DNA of 64,000 nucleotides from Methanothrix sp. (GTDB taxonomy: Archaea; Halobacteriota; Methanosarcinia; Methanotrichales; Methanotrichaceae), in contig JARYLI010000003.1 in assembly GCA_029907715.1 (NCBI GenBank), forward strand, positions 1-64,000, in the 5' to 3' direction. Positions 54,626-62,867 of the stretch are shown one piece after another; position 1 is the stretch's first letter, and every line of letters starts with the position of its first letter. A model generated the notes under the pieces. That model saw only the letters and a program-made list of their open reading frames with translations. It did not search any database and had not been told where the DNA came from. The position numbers were made by a program, and so were the translations under genes.

Positions 54626-54777
54626 CGCTCTTATCCCCCTGATAACTTGCAAAAGAAGCACCAGCCCTGATATGCGCACGTTTCGACTTATCTTCGACTG
54701 CGTTGAAAACCTTGAGAGTGAAGAGGTCCTTCCAGCAACCAGATTGCATGCACATAAGTTGCTGAGCACTAAGAGCG
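54626..54777 (-). mobile_element. MITE family 1, copy R4 (152 bp, inverted)
   Basis: On the minus strand it runs from CGCTCTTAGTG to GGATAAGAGCG and carries CAGCAAC/GGTTGCTG and AGATAAGTCGAAACG as in R3. It is flanked by the perfect 8-bp direct repeat TTTCCGAT (54618-54625 and 54778-54785). It sits 44 bases upstream of the coding start of the KaiC-like gene, so that gene's promoter is either inside it or very close. Confidence 0.88.
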
Positions 54778-54812
54778 TTTCCGATGCAATAACAGCGTGC
54801 GGATTTATATAC

Positions 54813-55424
54813 TCAACCTGGCTCGCCTCTGCAGAGCGGGACACGGTGAGCCCCCTCCCTATCGTGAACTATGCACACGCCTGTGGGGCTCTCCGGTCGG
54901 TCCGCAGCCGCAAATCCGGAGAATCTCGATCTGGCCTCCCGCTCCTCCCGTATCTCTGAGATGAGACGTCTCTTCAGCTCCTGAGCGATATGCAGCGCCT
55001 CTTCATCGTCCATCTCCATCCCCAGACCCCTGCACTCTGACACACAGAGCTCATCGCCGTCAAGATAGAATGGATATGTCCTGCATATATCAGGGCGCGC
55101 CAGGTATATACTGCAGGATCCCGACGCAGCATCGTAGTAAGCGCAGCCATTTTCACTGCGCCTGAGCATCCACTCGAGCGTGTGGAAGTTTCCTTCCGCG
55201 TCCCAGACTCCGGCCTTCGGCGGCTCGACCACCTCCAGCCACGGCTGGTCTGTGTGAGATATGATCCGCCTCACTTCAGAGGGGAAGAGCAGGACCTCGG
55301 CATCCGGGCCCCTGCAGCAGTCGCCGCAGCGCTGACACCTGAACCCCACCGCCTTTATCCTCTCGGCCAGCGCCTCAACCGATATCCTGCCTGCAATCTC
55401 GAGATCGATAATCTCATTAATCAT
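54813..55424 (-). CDS. YkgJ-family CxxCxxCC metal-binding protein
   Basis: A 203-residue member of the YkgJ family. The cluster FRCQRCGDCCRG is near residue 28 and further cysteines follow in GCAYYDAASGSCSIYLARPDICRTYP. The family is thought to bind zinc or iron-sulfur, with no proven reaction. The C-terminal 50 residues, rich in Arg and Glu, lie outside the domain. Its start overlaps the guaA stop as ATGA, so the two are translated together. Confidence 0.86.
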   Translation of the reverse strand: MINEIIDLEIAGRISVEALAERIKAVGFRCQRCGDCCRGPDAEVLLFPSEVRRIISHTDQPWLEVVEPPKAGVWDAEGNFHTLEWMLRRSENGCAYYDAASGSCSIYLARPDICRTYPFYLDGDELCVSECRGLGMEMDDEEALHIAQELKRRLISEIREEREARSRFSGFAAADRPESPTGVCIVHDREGAHRVPLCRGEPG

Positions 55425-55966
55425 CTCCTGCAGATCTCCAGGAAGTTATCGAACACCTTCTCCCCGTGCTCCGTATGCGCGACCTCCGGGTGCCACTGGA
55501 CGCCGTAAAGCGGCCTGCTCTCGTGACAGATCGCTTCCATCTCGCAGATCGACGAGCGCGCGATGACCCTGAATTCCCTCGGACAGACGGTCACCTGATC
55601 CGCATGCGATGCCCATGCCATGAACCTGCGTGGCATCCCCCTCAGAATACCATCCTCATCCAGGACCTCTATCTCGACGTTCGCATACCCTCCGATCCTG
55701 CCGGTCTCGACTTTGCCCCCAAAGGTCACGGCCATTATCTGCAGTCCGAGACATATGCCGAGAACAGGGATATCCAGCATTCGCAGGTACTCTGAGCACC
55801 TCCCCGCTCTCTCCATTGAGGGTCCCCCGCCGAGTATCAGGCCGTCTGCGACGATCTCCTCAACAGGCGTCTCGTTTGAGACAATCCTGGTCTCAACCTT
55901 CTCCCTTATGCTTCTGTGTATAAGATGATTGAACTGGCCGTAGTTGTTGACCACGATTATCTTCAT
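55421..55966 (-). CDS. guaA: GMP synthase glutaminase subunit (archaeal GuaA subunit A)
   Basis: A 181-residue class I glutamine amidotransferase. MKIIVVNNYGQFNHLIHRSI is the archaeal start, and the nucleophile Cys is in VLGICLGLQIMA near residue 76. HADQV and GVQWHPEVAHTEHG (His, Glu) complete the triad. In archaea it is a separate chain that supplies ammonia to the PP-ATPase subunit GuaAB, here not adjacent. ATG 55966 is chosen over the frame to 56062. It is divergent from the phosphoglycerate mutase gene with 110 bases between starts. Confidence 0.92.
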   Translation of the reverse strand: MKIIVVNNYGQFNHLIHRSIREKVETRIVSNETPVEEIVADGLILGGGPSMERAGRCSEYLRMLDIPVLGICLGLQIMAVTFGGKVETGRIGGYANVEIEVLDEDGILRGMPRRFMAWASHADQVTVCPREFRVIARSSICEMEAICHESRPLYGVQWHPEVAHTEHGEKVFDNFLEICRR

Positions 55967-56076
55967 CCGAGCTTTACTATGAGGTTTTGAAGATAACCTT
56001 TGTGCTCTCCATTCCGGTACGCCCATGTTTCCGCCCGCAACCACTAAAAAGCCTGGGGACAAACCCGGCTGGCATC

Positions 56077-57594
56077 ATGAGGCCGGTGGTTCTTATAATA
56101 ATGGACGGCTACGGGCTCTCCGAGGAGAAAGAGGGCAATGCAGTGGCAGGCGCCCGTAAGCCAAACCTGGACAGGCTTGAATCAATCTATCCCCACACAT
56201 CTCTTGGCGCATCAGGGCTCGATGTGGGGCTTCCCAGAGGGCAGATGGGAAACTCTGAGGTTGGTCACCTGAACCTTGGCGCGGGAAGGATTGTCTACCA
56301 GGATTACACACGCATAAGCCTGGCCATCGAGCAGAACAGGCTGAAGGATGTGAAGCAGCTTGTTGATGCGATGGTGAATGCGAGGGACTCGGGGAGAAAC
56401 CTGCACCTGATCGGCCTCCTCTCAGATGGCGGCGTTCACAGCCACATCACACACCTCTTCGCGCTTCTCGACATGGCAAAGGAGCTTGGGGTGGAGAGAG
56501 TTTATGTGCACCCCATACTCGATGGCAGGGACGTTCCACCGAGGAGCGCACTGATCTATGTCTCACAGCTCGAGGATAAGCTCGCCCGGATCGGCATCGG
56601 CAGAGTCGCCACCATATCCGGTCGGTATTATGCGATGGACAGGGATAAGCGATGGGATCGCACTGAGGCTGCTTACAGGGCCATGACCGAGGGTATGGGG
56701 ATGCATGCTGCCAGTGCAGAGGAGGCGGTCCGCATCGGATACGCCCGGGGCGAAACCGATGAGTTTTTAAAGCCAACCGTTATCGATCCGCATGGGCTTG
56801 TCCGTGAGGGGGACAGCATAATCTTCTTCAACTTCAGGCCAGATCGCGCACGCCAGATAACCAGAGCTTTCGTGCAGCCCGATTTCAGGGAGTTTGAGCG
56901 CAGGTATCTCAGACCGTTTTTTGTCTGCATGACGCAGTACGATGAGAGCATCGATGCTCCGGTCGCGTTTCCTCCAGAGTACCTGAAGGAGACGCTGGGC
57001 GAGGTTCTGAGCAAAGCTGGCCTCAGGCAGCTCAGGATAGCGGAGACTGAGAAGTATGCGCATGTCACGTACTTCTTCAATGGCGGGCAGGAGGAGCCGT
57101 TTCCCGGCGAGGACAGGATTCTGATACCATCTCCCAGGATACCGACATATGATCTGAAGCCTGAGATGTCAGCGCCAGAGGTCACAGCCACGGTTGTAGA
57201 CCGCATCAGGTCCGGGGTATATGATGTTGTGATCATGAACTACGCCAACCCTGATATGGTCGGGCACACCGGTGTATACGAGGCTGCTGTGCGTGCCGTT
57301 GAGGCTGTCGATCGCGGCGTTGGCACTGTCGTCGATGAGGTTCTCTCCAGAGGTGGGATTGCTCTCATAACCTCAGATCATGGGAATGCGGAGAAGATGG
57401 TGGAGCGGAGCACAGGAGAGCCGCACACGGCGCACACAACAAACAGAGTGCCGTTCATACTGGTCGGCTGCGATCGCGTCAGGATGCTCAGGGACGACGG
57501 GATCCTCGCGGATGTCGCGCCCACGATGCTCGATCTGCTTGGGATAGAAAAACCTGAATCGATGAGCGGAAGATCTCTCATAAAAAAAGATTGA
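56077..57594 (+). CDS. gpmI: 2,3-bisphosphoglycerate-independent phosphoglycerate mutase
   Basis: A 505-residue alkaline phosphatase-fold enzyme interconverting 3- and 2-phosphoglycerate. IIMDGYGLSEEKEGNA holds the first metal Asp, QMGNSEVGHLNLGAGR the phospho-Ser near residue 60, and HPILDGRDVPPRSA, SGRYYAMDRDKRWDR and FFNFRPDRARQITRAF the substrate site. MVGHTGVYEAA and ITSDHGNAEKM bind the metals. This is the long bacterial-type GpmI rather than the short archaeal ApgM. TATA-like CACTAAAAAGCC at 56042-56053 suggests a nearly leaderless message. Confidence 0.95.
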   Translation: MRPVVLIIMDGYGLSEEKEGNAVAGARKPNLDRLESIYPHTSLGASGLDVGLPRGQMGNSEVGHLNLGAGRIVYQDYTRISLAIEQNRLKDVKQLVDAMVNARDSGRNLHLIGLLSDGGVHSHITHLFALLDMAKELGVERVYVHPILDGRDVPPRSALIYVSQLEDKLARIGIGRVATISGRYYAMDRDKRWDRTEAAYRAMTEGMGMHAASAEEAVRIGYARGETDEFLKPTVIDPHGLVREGDSIIFFNFRPDRARQITRAFVQPDFREFERRYLRPFFVCMTQYDESIDAPVAFPPEYLKETLGEVLSKAGLRQLRIAETEKYAHVTYFFNGGQEEPFPGEDRILIPSPRIPTYDLKPEMSAPEVTATVVDRIRSGVYDVVIMNYANPDMVGHTGVYEAAVRAVEAVDRGVGTVVDEVLSRGGIALITSDHGNAEKMVERSTGEPHTAHTTNRVPFILVGCDRVRMLRDDGILADVAPTMLDLLGIEKPESMSGRSLIKKD

Positions 57595-57611
57595 ATCAAA
57601 AGGGTTGAGCC

Positions 57612-58253
57612 TCACGTGTGCACTACATCAGTGACGGTGCCCGTGCCGGTCACGAGAGCTGCATCTCCATTGGTGCCGAACCTGCTGTAGCTCCCTGATA
57701 TCGTGTTGTTCTCCTGCACCAGGGTCAGCTTGTATAGCACATCCTCTCTGTACTTCTCACCGTCGAAGACCTGGATCAGGTCGAGGCGCACATCTTCTCC
57801 CACTGAGCCCCTGGCCTTGAGCGGGATCGTCGAGTTCCCCTCGATAAGGCTGCCCGTACCGTAAAATACCGTGCCAACAGGATACAGCAGAAGCTCCACA
57901 TGTCTGCCGTCAGATAGGTTCATGCTCCAGCTTCCGCTCAGGTTGATCTGAGCCCGCTGCTTTACAGTATCGACACTCTCTTCAGTCGTGTTGGTCTCAT
58001 TTGCTGCAGAAGCATTGCCCGACCCGGTGGTCGTCCTTACAGGCCCTGGCTCCGGCATCGACATGTCTGGCTTTGTCACGGGTTTCGGCATGCCCATATT
58101 CGGCCTCTCAAAGCCGACTGGGGTGCCTGTATCAGAGCCTATTTCATACCCACCAAGCCAGTTCACGCCGCCTGTCCCTGTGGGACACCCAGCATGAGCA
58201 GCTCCGGCGAGCGCAAAAAGCATGAGCAGAACCGATATCGCTATTATGCGCAT
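57612..58253 (-). CDS. secreted hypothetical protein, paralogous domain to the 31.8-kb protein
   Basis: A 213-residue protein with the signal peptide MRIIAISVLLMLFALAGAAH and a Cys near residue 22. A Pro/Met/Lys-rich segment and a Ser/Thr/Asn linker with several NxT sites follow. The C-terminal beta domain begins NLSGSWSMNLSDGRHVELLLYP and carries GTGSLIEGN, LDLIQV and NTISGSY, in the order seen in the protein at 31830-32450. TATA GCTTTAAAGCC (58271-58282) lies about 25 bases before ATG 58253, so it is leaderless. Likely an outer surface protein of unknown role. Confidence 0.78.
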   Translation of the reverse strand: MRIIAISVLLMLFALAGAAHAGCPTGTGGVNWLGGYEIGSDTGTPVGFERPNMGMPKPVTKPDMSMPEPGPVRTTTGSGNASAANETNTTEESVDTVKQRAQINLSGSWSMNLSDGRHVELLLYPVGTVFYGTGSLIEGNSTIPLKARGSVGEDVRLDLIQVFDGEKYREDVLYKLTLVQENNTISGSYSRFGTNGDAALVTGTGTVTDVVHT

Positions 58254-58942
58254 GGTCTCCAATCATACCCTTCAGGCTTTAAAGCTTGCCATCCGCTCTG
58301 CACGCTTGGAAACCCGCATGCTACAGCAGGGGCACGCCAAAAGAATGAAAGCATCAAAGCGTGTGGATTCGTGCAATTCGTGATGGCAGTCGATCTCTTT
58401 CATGGTAATGCAAGGGCAATTCATTTGTCATCGATTAAGGATTTTCTGCAAATATATTGACCATGAAATTTGACAAATTGAGATCTCCCCATAGTGGAGA
58501 GTTTGATTCAAATCGACCGCCTGTGGACTTGAGTCCTGATAGCAGTGCTGAGGCGAGATAAGACTATTATAGTATTCCGCATAAGTTGATATAATATCAC
58601 ATGTCACATAAAATCATCTATGAAATATGACATATCCAGTAGCTTTTAAATGGATTTACATGAAGTGGCGCAAAGAACTATAATCCCTCGCTAGGCTTCG
58701 ACTACGTCGAAGATAAGTCGAAACGAGAGCATAGCATGACTGCTCTCTGCGGGCAGGTCATCGGCTGGATAAGAGCGAAAGCGCAAAGGCTCGTGTCCGC
58801 ATATCCGAGACCTGAGGTGACTCCGAGTCTCCGGTGAGCTGCATGCCCTATCGTCCATCACATATCTGGTGCCCCGTCAAATCGGATGATCCTCAGGAAG
58901 ATATTAATACGTCTTCACAAAAGAGTCACACCAGGTTGCATC
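58254..58942. other. 689-base gap with a truncated MITE and AT-rich DNA
   Basis: No gene is supported. It contains a small hairpin TCTCC-CCATAGT-GGAGA (about 58484-58500) and an AT-rich tract (58560-58660) with ATGTCA/TGACAT arms. It also holds the TATA-like GCTTTTAAATGG at 58642-58653, the truncated family-1 element at 58686-58777, and the EcfT gene promoter AGATATTAATACG near 58898-58910. Confidence 0.5.
58686..58777 (+). mobile_element. MITE family 1, copy R5 (left end missing)
   Basis: It begins within the middle block (TTCGACTACGTCGAAGATAAGTC) and runs through GAGCATAGCATGACTG and GGGCAGGTCATC to GGATAAGAGCG. The CGCTCTTAT end and hairpin 1 are gone, and no flanking direct repeat exists, as expected for a deletion derivative. 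Confidence 0.75.
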
Positions 58943-59875
58943 ATGATACCTGATTGGATGAAGAGCGTCAGTCTAACACATGCGGAGTTTGCTCCGCCGC
59001 CTCCCGCGAGGAAGGACTTCGTCAAAAAGACGATAGACGGCATCATCACATTCTTCCAGGAGGCGATGACAACTGAGGAGATCTCCTCAAGAAGAGGTCT
59101 TCTGCAGAGCCTCGACCCAAGAGTCAAGCTGATCTCGATGCTCTTCCTGATATTCGCAATAAGTATGACGAGAAACCTGGAGATTATAGCTTTATTTTAT
59201 CTTGCGACACTGATTTTTGCGTATCTGAGCTCAATAAGTATAGCATTTTTTATAAAAAGGGTGTGGCTGTTCATACCGATCTTCACAGGTGTGATAGCCA
59301 TCCCGATGACGCTCAACATCTTCCTGCCCGGTGACGTCCTCCTGCCTCTGGTTGATCTCGGCCGGAGCGTGCACATCGGGCCTTTCGCGATTCCGGAGAG
59401 CATATACATAACATCTCAGGGCAGCAGGGCAGCGGTTCTCTTCACCCTCCGGGTTGCAGCATGCGTCTCTGCAGTCGTGCTGCTGTTCCTCACGACCCCT
59501 CAGAAGGTGCTCTTCAAATCCCTGAGATCCATCGGCGTGCCGAAGGTCTACGTTCTCACGCTCGAGATGGCCAACAGGTACATCTTTCTCTTCATGGAGA
59601 TGGTCAGGGATCTCTACATCGCGAAGAGGAGCAGGACCATCAAGAGCAGAGGCACCATGGCAGAGCAGAGATGGGTCGGGGGCAGAATAGGCTACATGCT
59701 TATAAAGGCGCTCGACATGAGCGAGAAGGTCCACATGGCGATGATATCCAGAGGATTCAGCGGCGATGTCAGGCTCAGCTATGAATTCGCCATGAGAAGC
59801 CGCGACTACATCGCTCTTGGGGTCTCTGTGGTGATCAGCATTATGCTCCTGGCGCACGGCATGGCGAAGGGATGA
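58943..59875 (+). CDS. energy-coupling factor transporter transmembrane protein (EcfT/CbiQ)
   Basis: A 310-residue membrane protein of the CbiQ/EcfT family. A 65-residue hydrophilic N-terminus precedes LDPRVKLISMLFLIFAIS. About six membrane segments follow, and the coupling helices with TPQKVLFKSLRSIGVP and RSRTIKSRG contact the ATPase. It forms the membrane scaffold of an ECF importer. ATG 58943 is placed 35 bases after the TATA box. Its stop overlaps the ATPase gene as ATGA. A substrate-binding CbiM/NikM gene is not next to it. Confidence 0.88.
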   Translation: MIPDWMKSVSLTHAEFAPPPPARKDFVKKTIDGIITFFQEAMTTEEISSRRGLLQSLDPRVKLISMLFLIFAISMTRNLEIIALFYLATLIFAYLSSISIAFFIKRVWLFIPIFTGVIAIPMTLNIFLPGDVLLPLVDLGRSVHIGPFAIPESIYITSQGSRAAVLFTLRVAACVSAVVLLFLTTPQKVLFKSLRSIGVPKVYVLTLEMANRYIFLFMEMVRDLYIAKRSRTIKSRGTMAEQRWVGGRIGYMLIKALDMSEKVHMAMISRGFSGDVRLSYEFAMRSRDYIALGVSVVISIMLLAHGMAKG

Positions 59876-60720
59876 GATGGTTTGAAATGAACGTGATATT
59901 CGATCTGCAGGATGTATCCTACATCTACAATGGCAGGCTGAAGGCGCTGGAGGACATAAATCTGAGGATCTGCCAGGGGGAGCAGGTCGCACTCCTGGGT
60001 GCCAACGGCTCGGGAAAGTCGACGCTCCTCGCCATAATTGATGCTCTCATTTATCCAACGTCGGGCAGGTACTATGCATTCGGAACCCAGGTGAATGAGG
60101 AGATATTCGGCACGCTCAAAGACAACGATTTCAAGCGTTTCTTCCGCAGCAAGGTGGGATTCGTATTCCAGAACCCCGATGTTCAGCTCTTCTCATCCAC
60201 GGTCTTCGACGAGATAGCATTCGGCCCCCTGCAGCTGGATATGCCAATGGGGGAGGTCCGGGAAAGAGTGGAGGAGCTGATGGAGATGCTCGGCATAACC
60301 AAGCTCAGGGAGAGGGCGCCTCACACGCTCAGCGGCGGCGAGAAGAAAAAGGTCTGCATAGCATCTGTGCTCGCGACGAATCCGGACGTGCTCCTGCTCG
60401 ATGAGCCGACCGCTGGACTGGATCCGCGCAGTCAGCTCTGGCTGATCGAGCTTCTCAATGAGCTTGCCAGCTGCGGGAAGACCATCATCACCGCCACACA
60501 CGACCTGGACATAATAGATAAGATAAGCAGGAGGGCGGTTGTCATAGGGGAGAACCACAGGATTGTTGTGGACAGAGACGTCGATGATGTTCTGAACGAC
60601 ATAGATCTGCTTCTGGAGACGAATCTAATCCATGAGCATATGCACCGCCATGGCAGGCTGATCCACAGGCATCCACATCTGCACAGAGAAGAGCACGCTC
60701 ACACCCACATTCACGGATGA
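59872..60720 (+). CDS. energy-coupling factor transporter ATPase (CbiO/EcfA), His-rich tail
   Basis: A 282-residue ABC ATPase. Walker A GANGSGKST is near residue 43, the Q-loop VFQNPDVQLF near residue 103, signature HTLSGGEKKK near residue 147, Walker B VLLLDEPTAGLD, and H-loop TATHDLDII. The C-terminal 30 residues are packed with histidines (HEHMHRHGRLIHRHPHLHRE), about 13 in all, typical of nickel or cobalt handling. This supports a Ni/Co importer rather than a vitamin importer. Nickel would feed F430 and CO dehydrogenase. Confidence 0.92.
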   Translation: MRWFEMNVIFDLQDVSYIYNGRLKALEDINLRICQGEQVALLGANGSGKSTLLAIIDALIYPTSGRYYAFGTQVNEEIFGTLKDNDFKRFFRSKVGFVFQNPDVQLFSSTVFDEIAFGPLQLDMPMGEVRERVEELMEMLGITKLRERAPHTLSGGEKKKVCIASVLATNPDVLLLDEPTAGLDPRSQLWLIELLNELASCGKTIITATHDLDIIDKISRRAVVIGENHRIVVDRDVDDVLNDIDLLLETNLIHEHMHRHGRLIHRHPHLHREEHAHTHIHG

Positions 60721-60849
60721 GGCATGTGCAGGATGTGAATGGGGGCGTCAGCTTGCATGCAATCGCAGACTGTGCCACGATCCCATATAAACAGCCCGTC
60801 AACCGTTACGATTATATGACGATGCCATTCACTAGCATCTGTGATAGGC

Positions 60850-60972
60850 ATGTCATGGACCAAGAGCAAGAAGTACTCTGAGAAGGAGAGGATGAAGATC
60901 GAGAAGGGATCGGGATTCGAGAAGTTCTGGACTCTCATATGCAACTGGCTCTGGAGGGCGATCTCCTGGTAG
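60850..60972 (+). CDS. 40-residue basic, Trp-rich small protein
   Basis: The frame encodes MSWTKSKKYSEKERMKIEKG followed by SGFEKFWTLICNWLWRAISW. A strongly basic first half and a Trp/Leu/Ile second half form a likely membrane-seeking amphipathic helix. GATTATATGAC at about 60807-60817 is a TATA box 33 bases before ATG 60850, and a hairpin with a T-run sits at the stop. I know no family for it. The expression signals make a real gene plausible. Confidence 0.55.
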   Translation: MSWTKSKKYSEKERMKIEKGSGFEKFWTLICNWLWRAISW

Positions 60973-60994
60973 CTCCAGGAGGTCATGTGTTTTT
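60963..60994 (+). terminator. hairpin over the stop codon of the small protein gene
   Basis: CTCCTGG-TAGCT-CCAGGAG is a perfect 7-bp stem whose loop holds the TAG stop, followed at 60990-60994 by TTTTT. It looks like the 3' end of the small gene's transcript. Confidence 0.55.
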
Positions 60995-61104
60995 CAGCTC
61001 CTAATCGAGCTCATCGAAACTCTTTTAGCGGATACCGACATTCTCTGATCCTCAGGATATATGGCCGTCAATCGATCGAACAGATCAGCTGTGGGGCTGG
61101 CCCG

Positions 61105-62145
61105 ATGAGCATCGAGGAGGAGATCAGGGCCCTTGAGGAGGAGATCCTCAGAACGCAGAAGAACAAGGCGACTGAGCACCACATAGGCCGCCTGAAGGCG
61201 AAGATAGCCAGGCTGCGCGAGGAACAGGAGAGACGGGCGGCTTCCAGGGCGAAGAAGGGGGGAGGCGTCAGAAAATCCGGGGATGCCACGGTCACTCTTG
61301 TGGGGCCGGTGGGCGCCGGAAAGTCCACACTTGTGAGCCGGCTCACCGGGGCCAGGACCAGCGAGGATCCGTACTCCATGGAGATAACCCCCGGAATCCT
61401 GCAGCACAGGGGCGCCAAGATACAGATTCTAGATGTACCTGATATAACGGTCTCAGGTGATGCACTGTCCGCGGTGAGGGACTCTGATCTGGTGCTGCTC
61501 GTCACGGAGCCGTATGGAGGATCGCTCGATCCATACCTTAACAGGCTCTACCAGAGCGGTGTCCGCCTGAACCAGAATCCCCCATCGGTTCTGATAAGAA
61601 AAACATCTAGAGGCGGCATAAGTGTGACGAGCACCGTAGACCCCGGGATAGACAAGGGATCGATCGAGGCGATACTCAGGGAGTACAGGATACACAGCGC
61701 AGATGTCCTGATAAGGGAGAGGCTCAGCCAGGAGAGGTTCATCGATGCCCTCGAGGCCAACAGGCGCTACATAAAGGCCATACATGTGATGAACAAGGTG
61801 GATATCCTGGATCCTGAGAAGCGGGATCACGATGGTGATGTGATACCGGTATCGGCCATCGATGGCACAGGCCTCGACAGGCTGAAGGACGAGATATTCG
61901 ACCGGCTGGAGCTCATAAGGGTGTTCATGAAGCCGCAGGGAAGGCCTCCAGATCTCGACGAGCCCATGATAATGAGAAAGGGAGCAAACATAGGCGACCT
62001 GTGCGACAGGATCCACAAGGACTTCAGGCAGCGGTTCAGGTACGCCACTGTCTGGGGGACATCTGCAAAACACAACGGTCAGCGCGCAGGTCTCGATCAC
62101 ATCCTGAGCGATGGGGATATAGTGACAATCGTCCTGGAAAAGTGA
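61105..62145 (+). CDS. DRG/Obg-like GTPase with TGS domain, altered G3
   Basis: A 346-residue cytoplasmic GTPase. A coiled, basic N-terminus (ALEEEILRTQKNKATEHHIG) is typical of DRG proteins. Next are G1 GPVGAGKSTL near residue 73, then ILDVPDI where DRGs have DLPG, then NKVD (MNKVDILD) and the G5-like VSAID. A TGS domain closes the protein (RKGANIGDLCDRIHKDFRQR). DRG proteins act with ribosomes. The lack of the DxxG glycine and the changed G1 set it apart from the ordinary archaeal DRG. ATG 61105 is the family start; the frame upstream to 60985 is non-homologous. Confidence 0.85.
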   Translation: MSIEEEIRALEEEILRTQKNKATEHHIGRLKAKIARLREEQERRAASRAKKGGGVRKSGDATVTLVGPVGAGKSTLVSRLTGARTSEDPYSMEITPGILQHRGAKIQILDVPDITVSGDALSAVRDSDLVLLVTEPYGGSLDPYLNRLYQSGVRLNQNPPSVLIRKTSRGGISVTSTVDPGIDKGSIEAILREYRIHSADVLIRERLSQERFIDALEANRRYIKAIHVMNKVDILDPEKRDHDGDVIPVSAIDGTGLDRLKDEIFDRLELIRVFMKPQGRPPDLDEPMIMRKGANIGDLCDRIHKDFRQRFRYATVWGTSAKHNGQRAGLDHILSDGDIVTIVLEK

Positions 62146-62334
62146 GGACCATTTCGGAGCAGACCGGATTTCGGCCACAGCAATCCCGCAAACCATATAT
62201 CTCAGAGAAATAAAACAAATTGACATAAAGCTCGTAAAATTCAGAGGCATCTCTCCAGCAGGAGGGCCTGTGGATAGAACGGCAGAATCTGTGCTTGTGA
62301 GAAGCTGTTCGGAGCAGAGATGGAGGTAAAAATT

Positions 62335-62712
62335 ATGTGTGGGTGTGGAGACAGACATGGCGAGATAATGCGAGCTCTTGGGGATAAGATGGGTGGATAT
62401 GTCCCCGAGACGCTCAAGGCGATATACGACCACAGGCCTGAGCTCGTTGAGCTCATCGAGAGGCTCGACAGGGTGCTCCTTGAGGATGGCGCCCTCGACA
62501 AAAAGACGAAGAGGCTCATAGCGCTGGCCTGTGTTATAACGAGAATGTGTGAGGACTGTGTATACCCACAGGCAAAGGTTGCTGTGAATTATGGCGCAAC
62601 AAAGGAGGAGATCCTGGAAACTCTGGAGGTATGCATGATCACAGGGGGCGTCCCGACATTCTCGATCGCCAAGAGTGGCATAAGCAAGCTGTTCAAAGAG
62701 ATGGAGGATTGA
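62335..62712 (+). CDS. carboxymuconolactone decarboxylase (AhpD-like) family protein
   Basis: A 125-residue helical protein with the AhpD-like signature: KTKRLIALACVITRMCEDCV has the CxxC pair, followed by YPQAKVAVNYGATKEEI. An additional N-terminal MCGCGD cysteine motif is unusual. The family includes alkylhydroperoxidase-type disulfide reductases, so a redox role is plausible. GGAGG 8 bases before ATG 62335 decides the start. Confidence 0.85.
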   Translation: MCGCGDRHGEIMRALGDKMGGYVPETLKAIYDHRPELVELIERLDRVLLEDGALDKKTKRLIALACVITRMCEDCVYPQAKVAVNYGATKEEILETLEVCMITGGVPTFSIAKSGISKLFKEMED

Positions 62713-62867
62713 GCTCAGGTTTGTGGGCTGCAGTACTGGAAAAGGCTGTCGTAGCTGGTGGACACTTGCATAATGCCAGCAGATCTCCCAGGGTCGCACG
62801 CGTCTGAACTCGACGATTCGGAGCACGACCTTAACGCAGCCCTCGCATACCTTTTTGAGCTGGATTT

